The notes beneath the pieces are model-generated. The model had not been told where the DNA came from and ran no database searches. It saw nothing but the letters and a program-made list of their open reading frames with translations. Below are positions 17,142-25,620 of a DNA stretch of 64,000 nucleotides, piece after piece (position 1 is the stretch's first letter; each line of letters begins with the position of its first letter). The stretch spans positions 1-64,000 of the forward strand of contig CAVOXT010000005.1 of assembly GCA_963700495.1 (NCBI GenBank), read 5' to 3'. The position numbers and the translations under genes were made by a program. The DNA is from JACCTU01 sp963700495 (lineage in GTDB: Bacteria; Actinomycetota; Thermoleophilia; Gaiellales; Gaiellaceae).

Positions 17142-18314
17142 CTAGCCGACGCCGGCGTCGGGAAACGGGAAGCCGCCCGGTACAGGAGCGGTCTTGTCGA
17201 CGTGCGTTCGGATCGCGGCGTCGCAGACGGCGTAGCCCCAGTTCACGAGCCGCTGCCGGCGGAGCTCCGGCAGCTTCGTCAGGCGCGTCTTCGTCCCCGC
17301 GAGCTCGCGCGTCTGCGCAAGCGGGCACGGCAGCGCCGAGGCGAGGCCGTAGCGCGAGATGTCCGTGTGGATGCCCCAGTACGTCCCGTCGCGCACGCCG
17401 GCGACGAAGGCGTCGATCGCCTGCCGCTTGCGCAGGCTCCGCACCTGGTTGTCGATCACGCTCATGACGCGCAGAAGCTGGAGCGGCCAGAAGGCGTGGG
17501 GCTTTGGCTCCGGCCCCATCCGGCCGCCGCCGTCGCTGATCAGGATCATCTGATGCCCGCGCCACGCCGTCTCGAGGCCGAGGTTGTCGTAGACCCCGCC
17601 GTCCGTGAGCACGAGGCGCGTCGTGTACGGGGGGCGCTCGAGGTCGTCGCCGGTTCCGGGGACGTGAGCGCCTTCGGGCTGCTTCAGGACGAGCGGCGAG
17701 AGGAACGGCGGGAACGCCGAGGACGCAGCGACCGCCTGCGCGAGCTCGATCTTCGGATGGTCGATCTTGCCGACGCGGTAGTCCCACGCGTACGCCCGCG
17801 AGAACCGACGCAGGACGCCGGACTGGAGGCTCGTCGAGTTGAAGACGAACACCGGCTCTTCCGGCAGATCCTGGAGCGTCGCGTCGCCGAAGACGTGCCG
17901 TCTGTAGGCCCCCGCGAGCTTCGACCCGATCGAGCCCGGGCCGAGCGCGCCGCTCACGATCGCGGGGAAGTCCACGCGCTTCGTCGCGAGCTCGAGCACC
18001 GGCTCGAGGACAACGTCGTCGAACGCGCGCGCGACGCCCGCGCCGTCGACGTCGAGACGTGCCCAGGCGTGGCCGAGCACACCCGCGGTGATCGATCCGC
18101 CGGAGACGCTCGAGACGCGGTTGAGCCGCGGCAGGAAGCCGAGCTCGTTCAGGCGCTTGAGTGCACCGGCGTGGAAGAGCATCGCCCGGAAGCCGCCGCC
18201 GGAGAGGCAGAGCGCCAGCGGCTTGCGTGCCTCGTCTCCGCCTGTGCCTGGATCCTGGACCGGCGAGGCCGCCCTCTCGAGCGCGGCAGTCCGGTCGTCT
18301 GGCTTCTCGTTCAC
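17142..18314 (-). CDS. Patatin-like phospholipase
   Basis: Cytoplasmic or membrane-associated lipid acyl hydrolase with a Ser-Asp dyad. Oxyanion hole LCLSGGGFRAMLFHAGAL, nucleophile Ser in SSVSGGSITAG, and catalytic Asp in LTDGGVYDNLG. A later segment (LLRVMSVIDNQVRSLRKRQ) is common in bacterial patatins. 390 residues from GTG 18314, chosen because it lies 1 nt beyond the stop of the MaoC gene and leads directly into polar text before the domain. Likely frees fatty acids that the upstream ligase can activate; the link is inferred from the operon. Confidence 0.86.
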   Translation of the reverse strand: MNEKPDDRTAALERAASPVQDPGTGGDEARKPLALCLSGGGFRAMLFHAGALKRLNELGFLPRLNRVSSVSGGSITAGVLGHAWARLDVDGAGVARAFDDVVLEPVLELATKRVDFPAIVSGALGPGSIGSKLAGAYRRHVFGDATLQDLPEEPVFVFNSTSLQSGVLRRFSRAYAWDYRVGKIDHPKIELAQAVAASSAFPPFLSPLVLKQPEGAHVPGTGDDLERPPYTTRLVLTDGGVYDNLGLETAWRGHQMILISDGGGRMGPEPKPHAFWPLQLLRVMSVIDNQVRSLRKRQAIDAFVAGVRDGTYWGIHTDISRYGLASALPCPLAQTRELAGTKTRLTKLPELRRQRLVNWGYAVCDAAIRTHVDKTAPVPGGFPFPDAGVG

Positions 18315-18315
18315 T

Positions 18316-18763
18316 TCAGAACACCAGGTAGACGACCTCGCCCACGAGCGCCGGCTTCTCCTGCCCTTTGATCTCGATCTGGACGGCCACCTTGTAGAGC
18401 ACACCGTCGCCCCGCGGCTCGCTTGACGCGAGCTGCGCTTTCAGCCGCACTTCGGAGCCCGACGGGACCGGCGAGGTGAAGCGAACCTTCTCGGTCCCGT
18501 AGTTGACCCCCATGTGCGCGTCGCTGACGGTCAGCACCTGCGACATCAGAAACGGGAGCAGCGAGAGCTGCAGGTAGCCGTGGGCGACCGTCGTGCCGAA
18601 CGGTCCCTGCTTCGCCATCTCCGGGTCGACGTGGATCCACTGGTGGTCGTGTGTCGCCTCGGCGAAGAGCTCGATCTGGCTCTGGTCGATGCTCGTCCAG
18701 TCGCTCGTGCCGAGATCGAGACTCGTCTGCCTCTGCCAGCTCCGCGAGGGTGAGCGTCGTCAT
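18316..18763 (-). CDS. MaoC/NodN-like enoyl-CoA hydratase (frameshifted)
   Basis: Hot-dog-fold (R)-specific enoyl-CoA hydratase. N-terminal MTTLTLAELAEADES is in one frame. The rest (LGTSDWTSIDQSQIELFAEA, THDHQWIHVDPEMA, TTVAHGYLQLSLLPFL) is in another, the join lying near 18714-18722. The catalytic Asp/His pair sits in the ATHDHQWIHVDP region. Corrected length is about 149 residues, normal for the family. Its ATG overlaps the ligase stop (ATGA), so it is translationally coupled. Together with the SDR it would perform hydration and 3-hydroxyacyl oxidation of CoA esters. Confidence 0.8.
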
Positions 18764-20244
18764 GCCTCTACCTTCTCATGGAGGCGCACACGGAGGGCTT
18801 TTCGGTCGATCTTCCCGATCGGCGTGAGCGGGAGCGCCGGGACGACATGCACCTCGCGCGGGTACTTGTAGCCGCCGATCCTCGTGCGTGCCCAGTCGAC
18901 GATCTCGGCTGGCTCGGCGTTCCCGCTCAAGGCGACGAACGCAACGACCTCCTCGCCGCACTCGGCGTCGCGGCGGCCGACGACCGCCGCGCCCTCGACG
19001 GCAGGGTGCTCGAGCAGCGCCTCCTCGACGTCGCGCGGGAAGACGTTGAAGCCGCCGCGGATGATCAGGTCCTTCTTCCGGTCGACGACGTACAGGTAGC
19101 CGTCCTCGTCGAGGCGTCCGAGATCGCCCGTGTGGAGCCGTCCGCCGCGCATCGCCTCGGCCGTCTGCTCCGGCGCACGCCAGTAGCCGCGCATCACGAG
19201 CGGCGAGCGCACGCAGATCTCACCGACCTCGCCGGGCGGGAGCTCGCGGTCATCGTCGTCCAGGATCGTCACCTCGACCTCGGGCAGCGGCCGGCCGACC
19301 GAGCCGAGCCGCCCCTGTCCGGGACGCGTGGTGGAGACGAGCGCCGACGTCTCGGTGAGCCCGTAGCCCTCGCGTACCTCGACCGTCGGGAGTCGACGCT
19401 GCACCTCGTTCACGATCTCGGGCGCGAGCGGCGCCGCACCTGACGCGATGTAGCGAAGCTCCGACAGGTCGTAGTCCTCGAGCGGCTGGGCGAGCAGCAG
19501 GTGGAGCATCGAGGGGACGACCGCGACGATCTGCACGCGGTGCTCCTGTGCGAGCTCGAGCCAGTCTTCCGGGTCGAACCAGCGCATCAGCACGGCGCGG
19601 CCGGGCTCAGTGGCGTGCAGGCCGACGCAGGTCACGAGCAGACCGAACGCGTGCGAGAGCGGGAGGGAGGTGAGGCTGCGGACGATGCCGGGCACGTGGC
19701 CGGTGTCCTCGGCGGTCTTCCCCGCGAGCCAGAGGCTCTCGTGCGAGAGCATCACGCCCTTCGCGCGGCCGGTCGTGCCGCCGGTGTACATCAGCGCCGC
19801 GAGGTCTGAGTCGTCGACCTCGACGATCGGCGACTCGCCGCCCGACTCGAGCTCCGCGAACTCGTCCGTCGAGATCACCCGTGCGTCCGGCGCGGCCTCG
19901 CGCGCCGTGGCGGCGAACTCCGGAGTGGCGATGACGAACCGGGCCTCGGCGTCGTCGACGATGTGCTTCAGCTCCGGCGGCGGGAGCAGGAAGATCGCCG
20001 GCGTCACGACCGCGCCGATCCGCCAGAGCGCGTTGTAGGCGATCCCGACCTCCGGGCAGTTCGCCATCAGCACGACGACACGGTCACCCGGCTCGACGCC
20101 GGCCTCTCGCAGCCCGTGCGCCAGCCGGCGCGCACGCTCGTGCAGGTGGCCGGACGTGTGCCACTCCCCTTCGAAATAGAGCGACTCGCGGTCCCCGTGT
20201 CGCTCGAGCGTCTGCTCGGCGAGGACGCGCGAGGTTGCGCTCAG
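18760..20244 (-). CDS. AMP-dependent acyl-CoA synthetase (FadD-like)
   Basis: Activates a carboxylic acid to its CoA ester through an acyl-adenylate. Visible motifs: P-loop LMYTGGTTGRAKGVMLSHES, EGYGLTETSALVSTT, LHTGDLGRLDEDGYLYVVDRK, DLIIRGGFNVFP and the C-terminal lysine in PIGKIDRKALR. 494 residues if started at CTG 20244, which overlaps the SDR stop as CTGA. No ATG, GTG or TTG is available near the conserved N-terminus (LAEQTLERHGDRESLYFEG). Substrate is probably a medium or long acyl or aromatic acid; not resolvable here. Confidence 0.88.
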   Translation of the reverse strand: MSATSRVLAEQTLERHGDRESLYFEGEWHTSGHLHERARRLAHGLREAGVEPGDRVVVLMANCPEVGIAYNALWRIGAVVTPAIFLLPPPELKHIVDDAEARFVIATPEFAATAREAAPDARVISTDEFAELESGGESPIVEVDDSDLAALMYTGGTTGRAKGVMLSHESLWLAGKTAEDTGHVPGIVRSLTSLPLSHAFGLLVTCVGLHATEPGRAVLMRWFDPEDWLELAQEHRVQIVAVVPSMLHLLLAQPLEDYDLSELRYIASGAAPLAPEIVNEVQRRLPTVEVREGYGLTETSALVSTTRPGQGRLGSVGRPLPEVEVTILDDDDRELPPGEVGEICVRSPLVMRGYWRAPEQTAEAMRGGRLHTGDLGRLDEDGYLYVVDRKKDLIIRGGFNVFPRDVEEALLEHPAVEGAAVVGRRDAECGEEVVAFVALSGNAEPAEIVDWARTRIGGYKYPREVHVVPALPLTPIGKIDRKALRVRLHEKVEA

Positions 20245-21177
20245 CCAACGCTCATGGAGCGGCCGCCGGCCCTGCCCATCAGCTCGACCATCGATTCGGG
20301 CGAGGCGCCCTCGGGGAAGCGGTCGAGCAGCTGGGCGAGGAAGTCGTCGGCGTCCCAGCCGTTCTCCGACGCGATCAGCTCGCCGGCGTCCCAGGGCCTC
20401 AGCACGTTGACCGAGCCGCCCCACACGAAGAAGACCTGGCCGGTGATTCCCTGCGCCTCGTCCGCCGCGAGCGCGACGACGATCGGCGACATGTTCGACG
20501 GGATCGAGCGCGTCGAAGCCCTCCTCGGGCTTGGGCAGCTCGCCGAACGTGACCTCGGTCATGCGCGTGCGCGCGTTCGGGGCGATGCAGTTGACGGTGA
20601 CGCCGTAGCGCGAAAGCTCCTGTGCGGCGATCAGCGTGAACGTGGCGATGCCGGCCTTCGCGGCGCCGTAGTTCACCTGGCCGACGTTGCCGAACACCCC
20701 GGACGGGCTCGACGTGTTGATCACACGCGCGCGAACGTCCTCGCCCTCCTTCGAGCGCTCGCGCCAGTGTGCGGCTGCGTGGCGCGTCGGCGCGAAGTGG
20801 CCCTTGAGGTGCACGGCGATCACCGCGTCCCACTCGTCCTCGGTCATGTTCACGAGCATGCGGTCGCGGAGGATCCCGGCGTTGTTGACGAGGATGTCGA
20901 GCCGCCCGAAGCGGTCGATCGCACGCTTGACCATGTGCTCTGCCGCCTCGAAGTTGGAGACGTCGTCGTAGCTCGCCACCGCCTTGCCGCCCGCTGCGAC
21001 GATCTCGTTCACGACGCTCTGCGCCGGTGTCGCGTCGGTGCCCTCGCCGGCGAGGGAGCCGCCGAGGTCGTTGACGACGACCTTTGCGCCGGAGCGTGCG
21101 AGGGCGAGCGCGTGCTCGCGCCCGATTCCTCTCCCCGCACCTGTGACGATCGCGACCTTGTCTTCGAGCGACGGCAC
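20241..21177 (-). CDS. SDR dehydrogenase, MFE-2/3-hydroxyacyl-CoA type (frameshifted)
   Basis: NAD(P)-dependent short-chain dehydrogenase resembling the dehydrogenase part of peroxisomal multifunctional enzyme 2. Motifs: TGAGRGIGREHALALARSGA, VNDLGG, LVNNAGILRD, Ser in NTSSPSG and Tyr-x3-Lys in QVNYGAAKAG. After FDALDPVEHV the frame shifts near 20490-20510 and continues with VVALAADEAQGITGQVFFVW to MGRAGGRSMSVG. The whole protein is about 311 residues. GTG start has a TAGACT box exactly 6 nt upstream, suggesting a leaderless message divergent from the alcohol dehydrogenase gene. First gene of the five-gene operon running to 16291. Confidence 0.84.
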
Positions 21178-21183
21178 GGGGGG

Positions 21184-21193
21184 AGTCTAAGCT
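21184..21193. promoter_or_regulatory. Overlapping divergent leaderless promoters (SDR / alcohol dehydrogenase)
   Basis: The 22-bp gap between two divergent GTG starts holds TAAGCT (plus, 21188-21193) and TAGACT (minus, 21184-21189), sharing a central TA. Each lies exactly 6 nt from its start codon, so both messages could begin at or next to the GTG. No Shine-Dalgarno fits in the gap. Confidence 0.5.
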
Positions 21194-21199
21194 CGCCGC

Positions 21200-22225
21200 G
21201 TGGATCAGGGAATAGTGGTCGAGGAGCTCGGGTCGCTCGAGCTGGTCGAGGTGGAGATCGAGGAGCCCGAGGCGCACGAGGTGCTGGTACGGATCGAGGC
21301 GACCGGCGTGTGCCACAGCGACCTGCACGTGCTGGAGACGGGCTTCTCCCATCCGCCTCCGATCCTGCTCGGCCACGAGGGCGCGGGCGTGGTGGAGTCG
21401 ATCGGCGACGGGGTCGAGTCCGTCGCCGTGGGCGACCACGTCGTGATCGGCTGGCGCGCGCCCTGCGGCGAGTGCCGCTGGTGCGCGCGCGGCGATCCAC
21501 GCCGCTGCCGGACGCCCGCCTCGGCGGGGCCCCGCGTTCGGCTGCCGGACGGGCGCGCGCTCACTCGGACGCTCGGCGCAGGCACCTTCGCGACGCGTAC
21601 CGTCGTGCACGAACGCGCCGCAGTTGCGATCGAGGGCCTCCCGGCCGAACAGGCGTGCCTGATCGGCTGTGCCGTCGCGACAGGCGTCGGCTCGGTGCTG
21701 GAGACCGCACGGGTCTGGCCGGGCGCGCGGGTCGGCGTGATCGGCTGCGGGGCCGTCGGCCTCTCGGTGATCCAGGGAGCACTGCTTGCGGGCGCGCCGG
21801 AGGTGCACGCGCTCGACCTCGACGAGCGAAAGCTCGAGGCGGCGCGCCGCTTCGGTGCGACCCACACCGGCGAGGCGTCGCGGCTCGACTTCGTCTTCGA
21901 CGTCGTGGGCAGGCCCGAGACGGTGGAGCAGGGCCTGGCGATGCTCGGCCACGCCGGGACGCTCGTCTACATCGGGCTCCCGCAGCCGGGCTCGATGGTC
22001 GAGCTGCCGCTCGAGCGCCTGTTCGACCGACGCGTCCGCGTCCTCGTCTCCCACGGCGGCGACCACGTTCCCGCCGAGGACTTCCCCGAGCTCGCGCAGC
22101 ACGCCCGCGACGGCCGGCTCGACCTCGGCGGGATGGTGACGAAGACGATCAAGCTCGACGACGTCGGCCGGGCGTTCGAAGAGATGCGCGCGGGGGACGT
22201 GATTAGATCGGTGGTCTTGCTATGA
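21200..22225 (+). CDS. Zinc-dependent alcohol dehydrogenase
   Basis: Medium-chain dehydrogenase/reductase of 341 residues. Catalytic zinc ligands in TGVCHSDLHV and GHEGAGVVESIG; structural-zinc cysteines in PCGECRWCARGDPRRC, though the fourth expected Cys spacing is altered. The NAD fold GVIGCGAVGLSVIQG and LDLDERKLEAARRFGA follow. Resembles class III/benzyl-type alcohol dehydrogenases. Leaderless GTG start. The stop overlaps the thioesterase ATG (ATGA). Could oxidise an alcohol or hydroxymethyl group feeding acid activation by the divergent operon. Confidence 0.88.
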   Translation: MDQGIVVEELGSLELVEVEIEEPEAHEVLVRIEATGVCHSDLHVLETGFSHPPPILLGHEGAGVVESIGDGVESVAVGDHVVIGWRAPCGECRWCARGDPRRCRTPASAGPRVRLPDGRALTRTLGAGTFATRTVVHERAAVAIEGLPAEQACLIGCAVATGVGSVLETARVWPGARVGVIGCGAVGLSVIQGALLAGAPEVHALDLDERKLEAARRFGATHTGEASRLDFVFDVVGRPETVEQGLAMLGHAGTLVYIGLPQPGSMVELPLERLFDRRVRVLVSHGGDHVPAEDFPELAQHARDGRLDLGGMVTKTIKLDDVGRAFEEMRAGDVIRSVVLL

Positions 22226-22617
22226 GAATCCCACCGCCCGTCGCAGAGCTGCTCGGGATCGACCTCGTCGGCGTGGAGGGCGGCGAGTGCACGATGAAGC
22301 TCGAGGCGGGTCAGCAGCACTCGAACCCGATGGGCACGCTGCACGGCGGAATCCTCGGCGACCTCGCCGACGCCGCGATGGGGATGGCGTACTACTCGAC
22401 CCTCGAGCCGGGCGAGTCGTTCGCGACCCTCGAGATGAAGATCAACTTCGTGCGCCCGTTCTGGACGGGCACCCTGACCGCGCGCGGCTGGGTCGTCCAC
22501 CGCGGCCGCACGGTCGGCGTCACCGAGTGCGACGTCGTCGACGAGCGCGACCGGCTGATCGCGAAGGCGACGAGCACGTGCATGACGCTGCGCGGGGACC
22601 AGGCCGAGGGCCGCTAG
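22222..22617 (+). CDS. PaaI-like hot-dog thioesterase
   Basis: A 131-residue hot-dog-fold acyl-CoA thioesterase. The family text NPMGTLHGGILGDLADAAMGMA contains the conserved HGG and catalytic acidic residue, followed by TLEMKINFVRPFWTGTLTARG and GRTVGVTECDVVDE. ATG overlaps the preceding stop, so it is coupled to the alcohol dehydrogenase. Likely releases CoA from blocked or aromatic thioesters. Confidence 0.85.
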   Translation: MRIPPPVAELLGIDLVGVEGGECTMKLEAGQQHSNPMGTLHGGILGDLADAAMGMAYYSTLEPGESFATLEMKINFVRPFWTGTLTARGWVVHRGRTVGVTECDVVDERDRLIAKATSTCMTLRGDQAEGR

Positions 22618-23717
22618 CACCGGCTCGGATCGCCGCCGCGCTCGGCCGGCCGGACGGCGCCCGCTGGTTTCGCGCCCCTGGGCGCGTGAACCTGATGGGC
22701 GATCACACGGACTACAACGACGGGCTCGTGCTGCCGATCGCGATCGATCTCGAGTGCGCCGTCGCGGCACTCCCGTCTGCGACAGTGCGTGCGCGCTCGC
22801 TCGACGAGGGCGTTCCGGTGGAGCTGGCGGCCGACGGGACGACCGAGCCGGCGGCGGTCGAGCCGCGGTGGGGGCGGTATGTCGCAGGTGTCGTCCGGGA
22901 GCTCGCGGGCCGAGGACGCCCGCCGGTCGGCGCCGACCTGACGATCGCCTCGGACGTCCCGCTCGGGTCCGGGCTGTCGTCGAGCGCGGCGCTCGAGGTG
23001 GCGTGCGCGGTCGCGCTCGCGGACGTCGCAGGTTGGGAGCTCGACCGGCTCGAGCTCGCCAAGGCGTGCCGTGCGGCGGAGGAGTCCGCGACGGGCGTTC
23101 CGTGCGGGATCATGGACCAGCTCGCAAGCGTCGCGGGCCGCGACGGCTGTGCGCTGTTGATCGACTGCCGCTCGCTCGAGTCCCGCGCGATCCCTCTGCC
23201 CGAAGCGCTGTCGGTGCTCGTGGTGCACTCCGGCATCGCGCGCACGCTCGACACGAGCGCGTACGCCGCGCGGCGTCGCGCGTGCGAGCGAATCGCCGCG
23301 CAACTCGGGCTCGCGGCGCTTCGTGATGCGACGGCCGCGCAGGTCGCCGACGAGCCCTTCGCCCGCCACGTGATCACCGAGAACGAGCGTGTCCTCGAGG
23401 CGGCTCGAGCCCTTGGTTCGGGCGACCTCGAGCTGCTCGGGCGTCTCTTCCTGGAGAGCCACGCCAGCCTGGGCCGAGACTTCGGAGTCTCCACCCCCGA
23501 GCTCGACGCGCTCGTCGAGGAGCTCGTGGGCGCAGGAGCGTTCGGAGCCCGACTGACCGGCGCAGGGTTCGGCGGCTGCGTCGTCGCGGCCTGCTCGCGG
23601 GACTCCGTCGATGGGATCGCCGCAACGGCGACGCAGGCGTACCGCACGAGGACGGGACTCGTTCCCACAGCCTTCGTCGTCCGTGCCTCTGGTGGTGCCG
23701 GAGAGCTGAGCGGTTAG
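22578..23717 (+). CDS. galK: Galactokinase (GHMP family)
   Basis: ATP-dependent phosphorylation of galactose at C1 (Leloir pathway). The galactokinase signature appears as GRVNLMGDHTDYNDGLVLPI (Asp replacing the usual Glu of GEHTDYN), the ATP loop as PLGSGLSSSAALEVA, and the third motif as LTGAGFGGCVV; ATESATGVPCGIMDQLAS-type text precedes the catalytic Asp. GTG 22578, 40 bp inside the thioesterase gene, is the only in-frame start close to the domain and gives 379 residues. No other gal genes are nearby, so specificity for another sugar is possible. Confidence 0.86.
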   Translation: MHDAARGPGRGPLAPARIAAALGRPDGARWFRAPGRVNLMGDHTDYNDGLVLPIAIDLECAVAALPSATVRARSLDEGVPVELAADGTTEPAAVEPRWGRYVAGVVRELAGRGRPPVGADLTIASDVPLGSGLSSSAALEVACAVALADVAGWELDRLELAKACRAAEESATGVPCGIMDQLASVAGRDGCALLIDCRSLESRAIPLPEALSVLVVHSGIARTLDTSAYAARRRACERIAAQLGLAALRDATAAQVADEPFARHVITENERVLEAARALGSGDLELLGRLFLESHASLGRDFGVSTPELDALVEELVGAGAFGARLTGAGFGGCVVAACSRDSVDGIAATATQAYRTRTGLVPTAFVVRASGGAGELSG

Positions 23718-23731
23718 GGTCCCCCGCAGCG

Positions 23732-24049
23732 ATGAATGAGGACCTCGACTCGGCTCTGAAGGATCGCCTCCGCGCGGTGCTCGAACGGCGGCCTGTCACC
23801 GAGGCGGAGCTGCGGAAGCTGATCGAAGAGGGCGGTGCGTGCTCGATGCTCGTCCGCGCTCGCCTCGAACGGGACGAGGAGCGGCTCGTCGAGCTCTCGG
23901 CCGACCCGGCAACGCCGCTCGCCGAGCTCGCGACGACGCTGCGGGAAGTCCAGGAGCTCCGGCCGCAGCTCGACGAGCTCGAGTCGATCCTCGCGGAGCT
24001 GAACGAGCGTGCGCGCGAGTTCCGCCGCTCGTGGGTGTCAGCCTCCTAG
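23732..24049 (+). CDS. Hypothetical helical protein
   Basis: A 105-residue, Glu/Arg/Leu-rich protein without cysteines in metal motifs or membrane segments. The last 50 residues (LATTLREVQELRPQLDELES) look like a coiled coil. A TAGGGT box lies 11 nt before the ATG, giving a very short leader. Ends 4 bp inside the convergent acyl-CoA dehydrogenase gene. No family recognised. Confidence 0.6.
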   Translation: MNEDLDSALKDRLRAVLERRPVTEAELRKLIEEGGACSMLVRARLERDEERLVELSADPATPLAELATTLREVQELRPQLDELESILAELNERAREFRRSWVSAS

Positions 24050-25620
24050 ACGTCCGCTCCGAGAACCGCGTCGATCAGCTCGGAGTACGAAGCGTCGCCT
24101 TCGGGATCCCACCCGGGAGTGAGGTGGCGGCGCGCGAGCAGCTCCGCACTTTGTGGCTCAGAGCCACAAAGTGCGCCGACCTGGACGATTCGGACGAGCC
24201 GATCGACCTGGCGGCGGACGTGGAGCGCGCCGAACGGTGGATCTTCCACGGATCGACGGAGGCGCGGCTCGAGCACGGCGAGGGCGTCGAGACTTTGTGG
24301 CTCTGAGCCACAAAGTCTCGCCACGCGCGCGAGGACGAGGTCGACCGAGTCGAGGCGGGACAGGTCGCGCAGCACTTGCGCGCAGAGGACGTTGTGGGTC
24401 CCCTCCCAGCTCTCGAACACGATCGCGTCGCGGTACAGGCGCGGGAGCGGAGAGAAGTCCTCGATCGTGCCGTTGCCCCCCAGCGTCTCGATCCCGCGGT
24501 GCACGACGTGCGTCGCTGCGATCGAGGTGACGTACTTGTTCGCGTTCACGAGGATCCGGTGCCACGCGACGTCCTCGTCCGTCGCAGTCCCGCCGTCGAT
24601 CCGCGCGACGAGCCGGGTCAGCTCGAGCGACGAGGCGAGCGCTCCCTGCGCCTCCGCCTTCATCACGGCGAGGTTCTCGCGCACGAGTGGAAACTCGACG
24701 ATGGGCTGCCCGAACGCCGTGCGCGTGCCAGCAAAGCGCGACGCTTCGAGGTAGGCGCGCCGCATCAGCCCGGTCGACCCGAGCGCGTTCAGCCAACGCG
24801 ACGTGTTCAGGACGACGCCGGCCGCGATCCTGAACCCGTCCTCGAGCGCACCGATCGGGTACGCGAGCGCGCCGTCGAACTCGATCTCGCCGGTCGCGAG
24901 CGCGCGCGTGCCGAGCTTGTCCTTCAGCCGGCGGATCCGGAAGCCGTTCGCTGCCCCGTCGACCTCGCGCGGGACGAGGAAGCACGCGATCCCGCGCGTG
25001 CCCTCCGGCGCACCGCTCGGACGGGCCGTGACGAGGAACTGGGCGGCGTCGGCGACCGAGCAGAACCACTTCTCGCCGGCAATGCGCCACTCGTCGCCGT
25101 TCTGCCACGCCTCGACGCGGTTCGCGCCGACATCCGAGCCGCCCTGACGCTCGGTCAGGAATTGCGCGCCGCGATCCGCGGAGTCGAAGTCGCGGTCGAG
25201 CAGCGGCGGCAGAAACCGCCGGCGCAGCTCGGGCGCCGCGTGTCGGTCGAGCGCCCGGACGAGCCCGGCGGTGCACACGACCGGGCAGGAGTGGCCGCCC
25301 TCGCCCGCGTGCGCCAGCAGGTAGAGGAGCGCCGCCTGCTCGTAGGCGTCGGCTGAGAGCACGCCCGACGCCCAGACGGCGCGGCCGGCGGTCGCGTAGG
25401 CGTCGGCGAACTCGACCCGTTCGCCGTCGGTGGCAGGAAGGTCGCGCCGCGTCTCGAGCTCGGCCACCGCGGGGTCGATCATTTGCGCGACGGTGTCGCC
25501 GAACTCACGCAGTCGCGCGTCGAGCTCCGGATCGCCGGTCAGCAGCCCGGGGTCGAAGAACGTCGTCGGGCGCGACGCCTCCCACTCGTCCAGCGCGTCG
25601 CGTGCGTCCGCCAGCGTCAT
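24046..25620 (-). CDS. Acyl-CoA dehydrogenase with two palindromic insertions
   Basis: FAD-dependent acyl-CoA dehydrogenase of the long AidB/ACAD11-like type (524 residues). Visible: FLTERQGGSDVGANRVEAW, EWRIAGEKWFCSVADAAQFL, GIACFLVPREVDG, FAGTRTAFGQPIVEFPLVRE and a C-terminal HRGIETLGGNGTIEDFSPLP. The last 100 residues carry the peptide LCGSEPQS twice, each encoded by a palindromic element (24145-24175 and 24288-24320). Reading frame survives both, and they sit in the poorly conserved tail, so activity is probably kept. ATG overlaps the stop of the CoxE-like gene. Confidence 0.85.
   Translation of the reverse strand: MTLADARDALDEWEASRPTTFFDPGLLTGDPELDARLREFGDTVAQMIDPAVAELETRRDLPATDGERVEFADAYATAGRAVWASGVLSADAYEQAALLYLLAHAGEGGHSCPVVCTAGLVRALDRHAAPELRRRFLPPLLDRDFDSADRGAQFLTERQGGSDVGANRVEAWQNGDEWRIAGEKWFCSVADAAQFLVTARPSGAPEGTRGIACFLVPREVDGAANGFRIRRLKDKLGTRALATGEIEFDGALAYPIGALEDGFRIAAGVVLNTSRWLNALGSTGLMRRAYLEASRFAGTRTAFGQPIVEFPLVRENLAVMKAEAQGALASSLELTRLVARIDGGTATDEDVAWHRILVNANKYVTSIAATHVVHRGIETLGGNGTIEDFSPLPRLYRDAIVFESWEGTHNVLCAQVLRDLSRLDSVDLVLARVARLCGSEPQSLDALAVLEPRLRRSVEDPPFGALHVRRQVDRLVRIVQVGALCGSEPQSAELLARRHLTPGWDPEGDASYSELIDAVLGADV
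24145..24175. repeat. Palindromic element, copy 1 (ACTTTGTGGCTC core)
   Basis: Perfect 31-bp palindrome: arms CGCACTTTGTGGCTC and GAGCCACAAAGTGCG around a central A. The 25-bp core is shared with the second copy 143 bp away. The outer three base pairs differ but are also self-complementary. On the coding strand it reads LCGSEPQS in frame. Confidence 0.85.
24288..24320. repeat. Palindromic element, copy 2 (ACTTTGTGGCTC core)
   Basis: Perfect 33-bp palindrome: arms CGAGACTTTGTGGCTC and GAGCCACAAAGTCTCG around a central T. Same core as copy 1 with different outer arms that still pair. Again encodes LCGSEPQS in the acyl-CoA dehydrogenase tail. Confidence 0.85.

Noticed and set aside
16291..17787. 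A longer epimerase gene starting inside the patatin gene
   Set aside because: The extra N-terminal text is an out-of-frame reading of patatin codons. Rossmann homology begins at TTG 17127.
18760..21177. A single 805-residue SDR-acyl-CoA ligase fusion
   Set aside because: The frame is open only because of a shift near 20500. The real SDR C-terminus lies in another frame and ends at 20241, so these are two genes.
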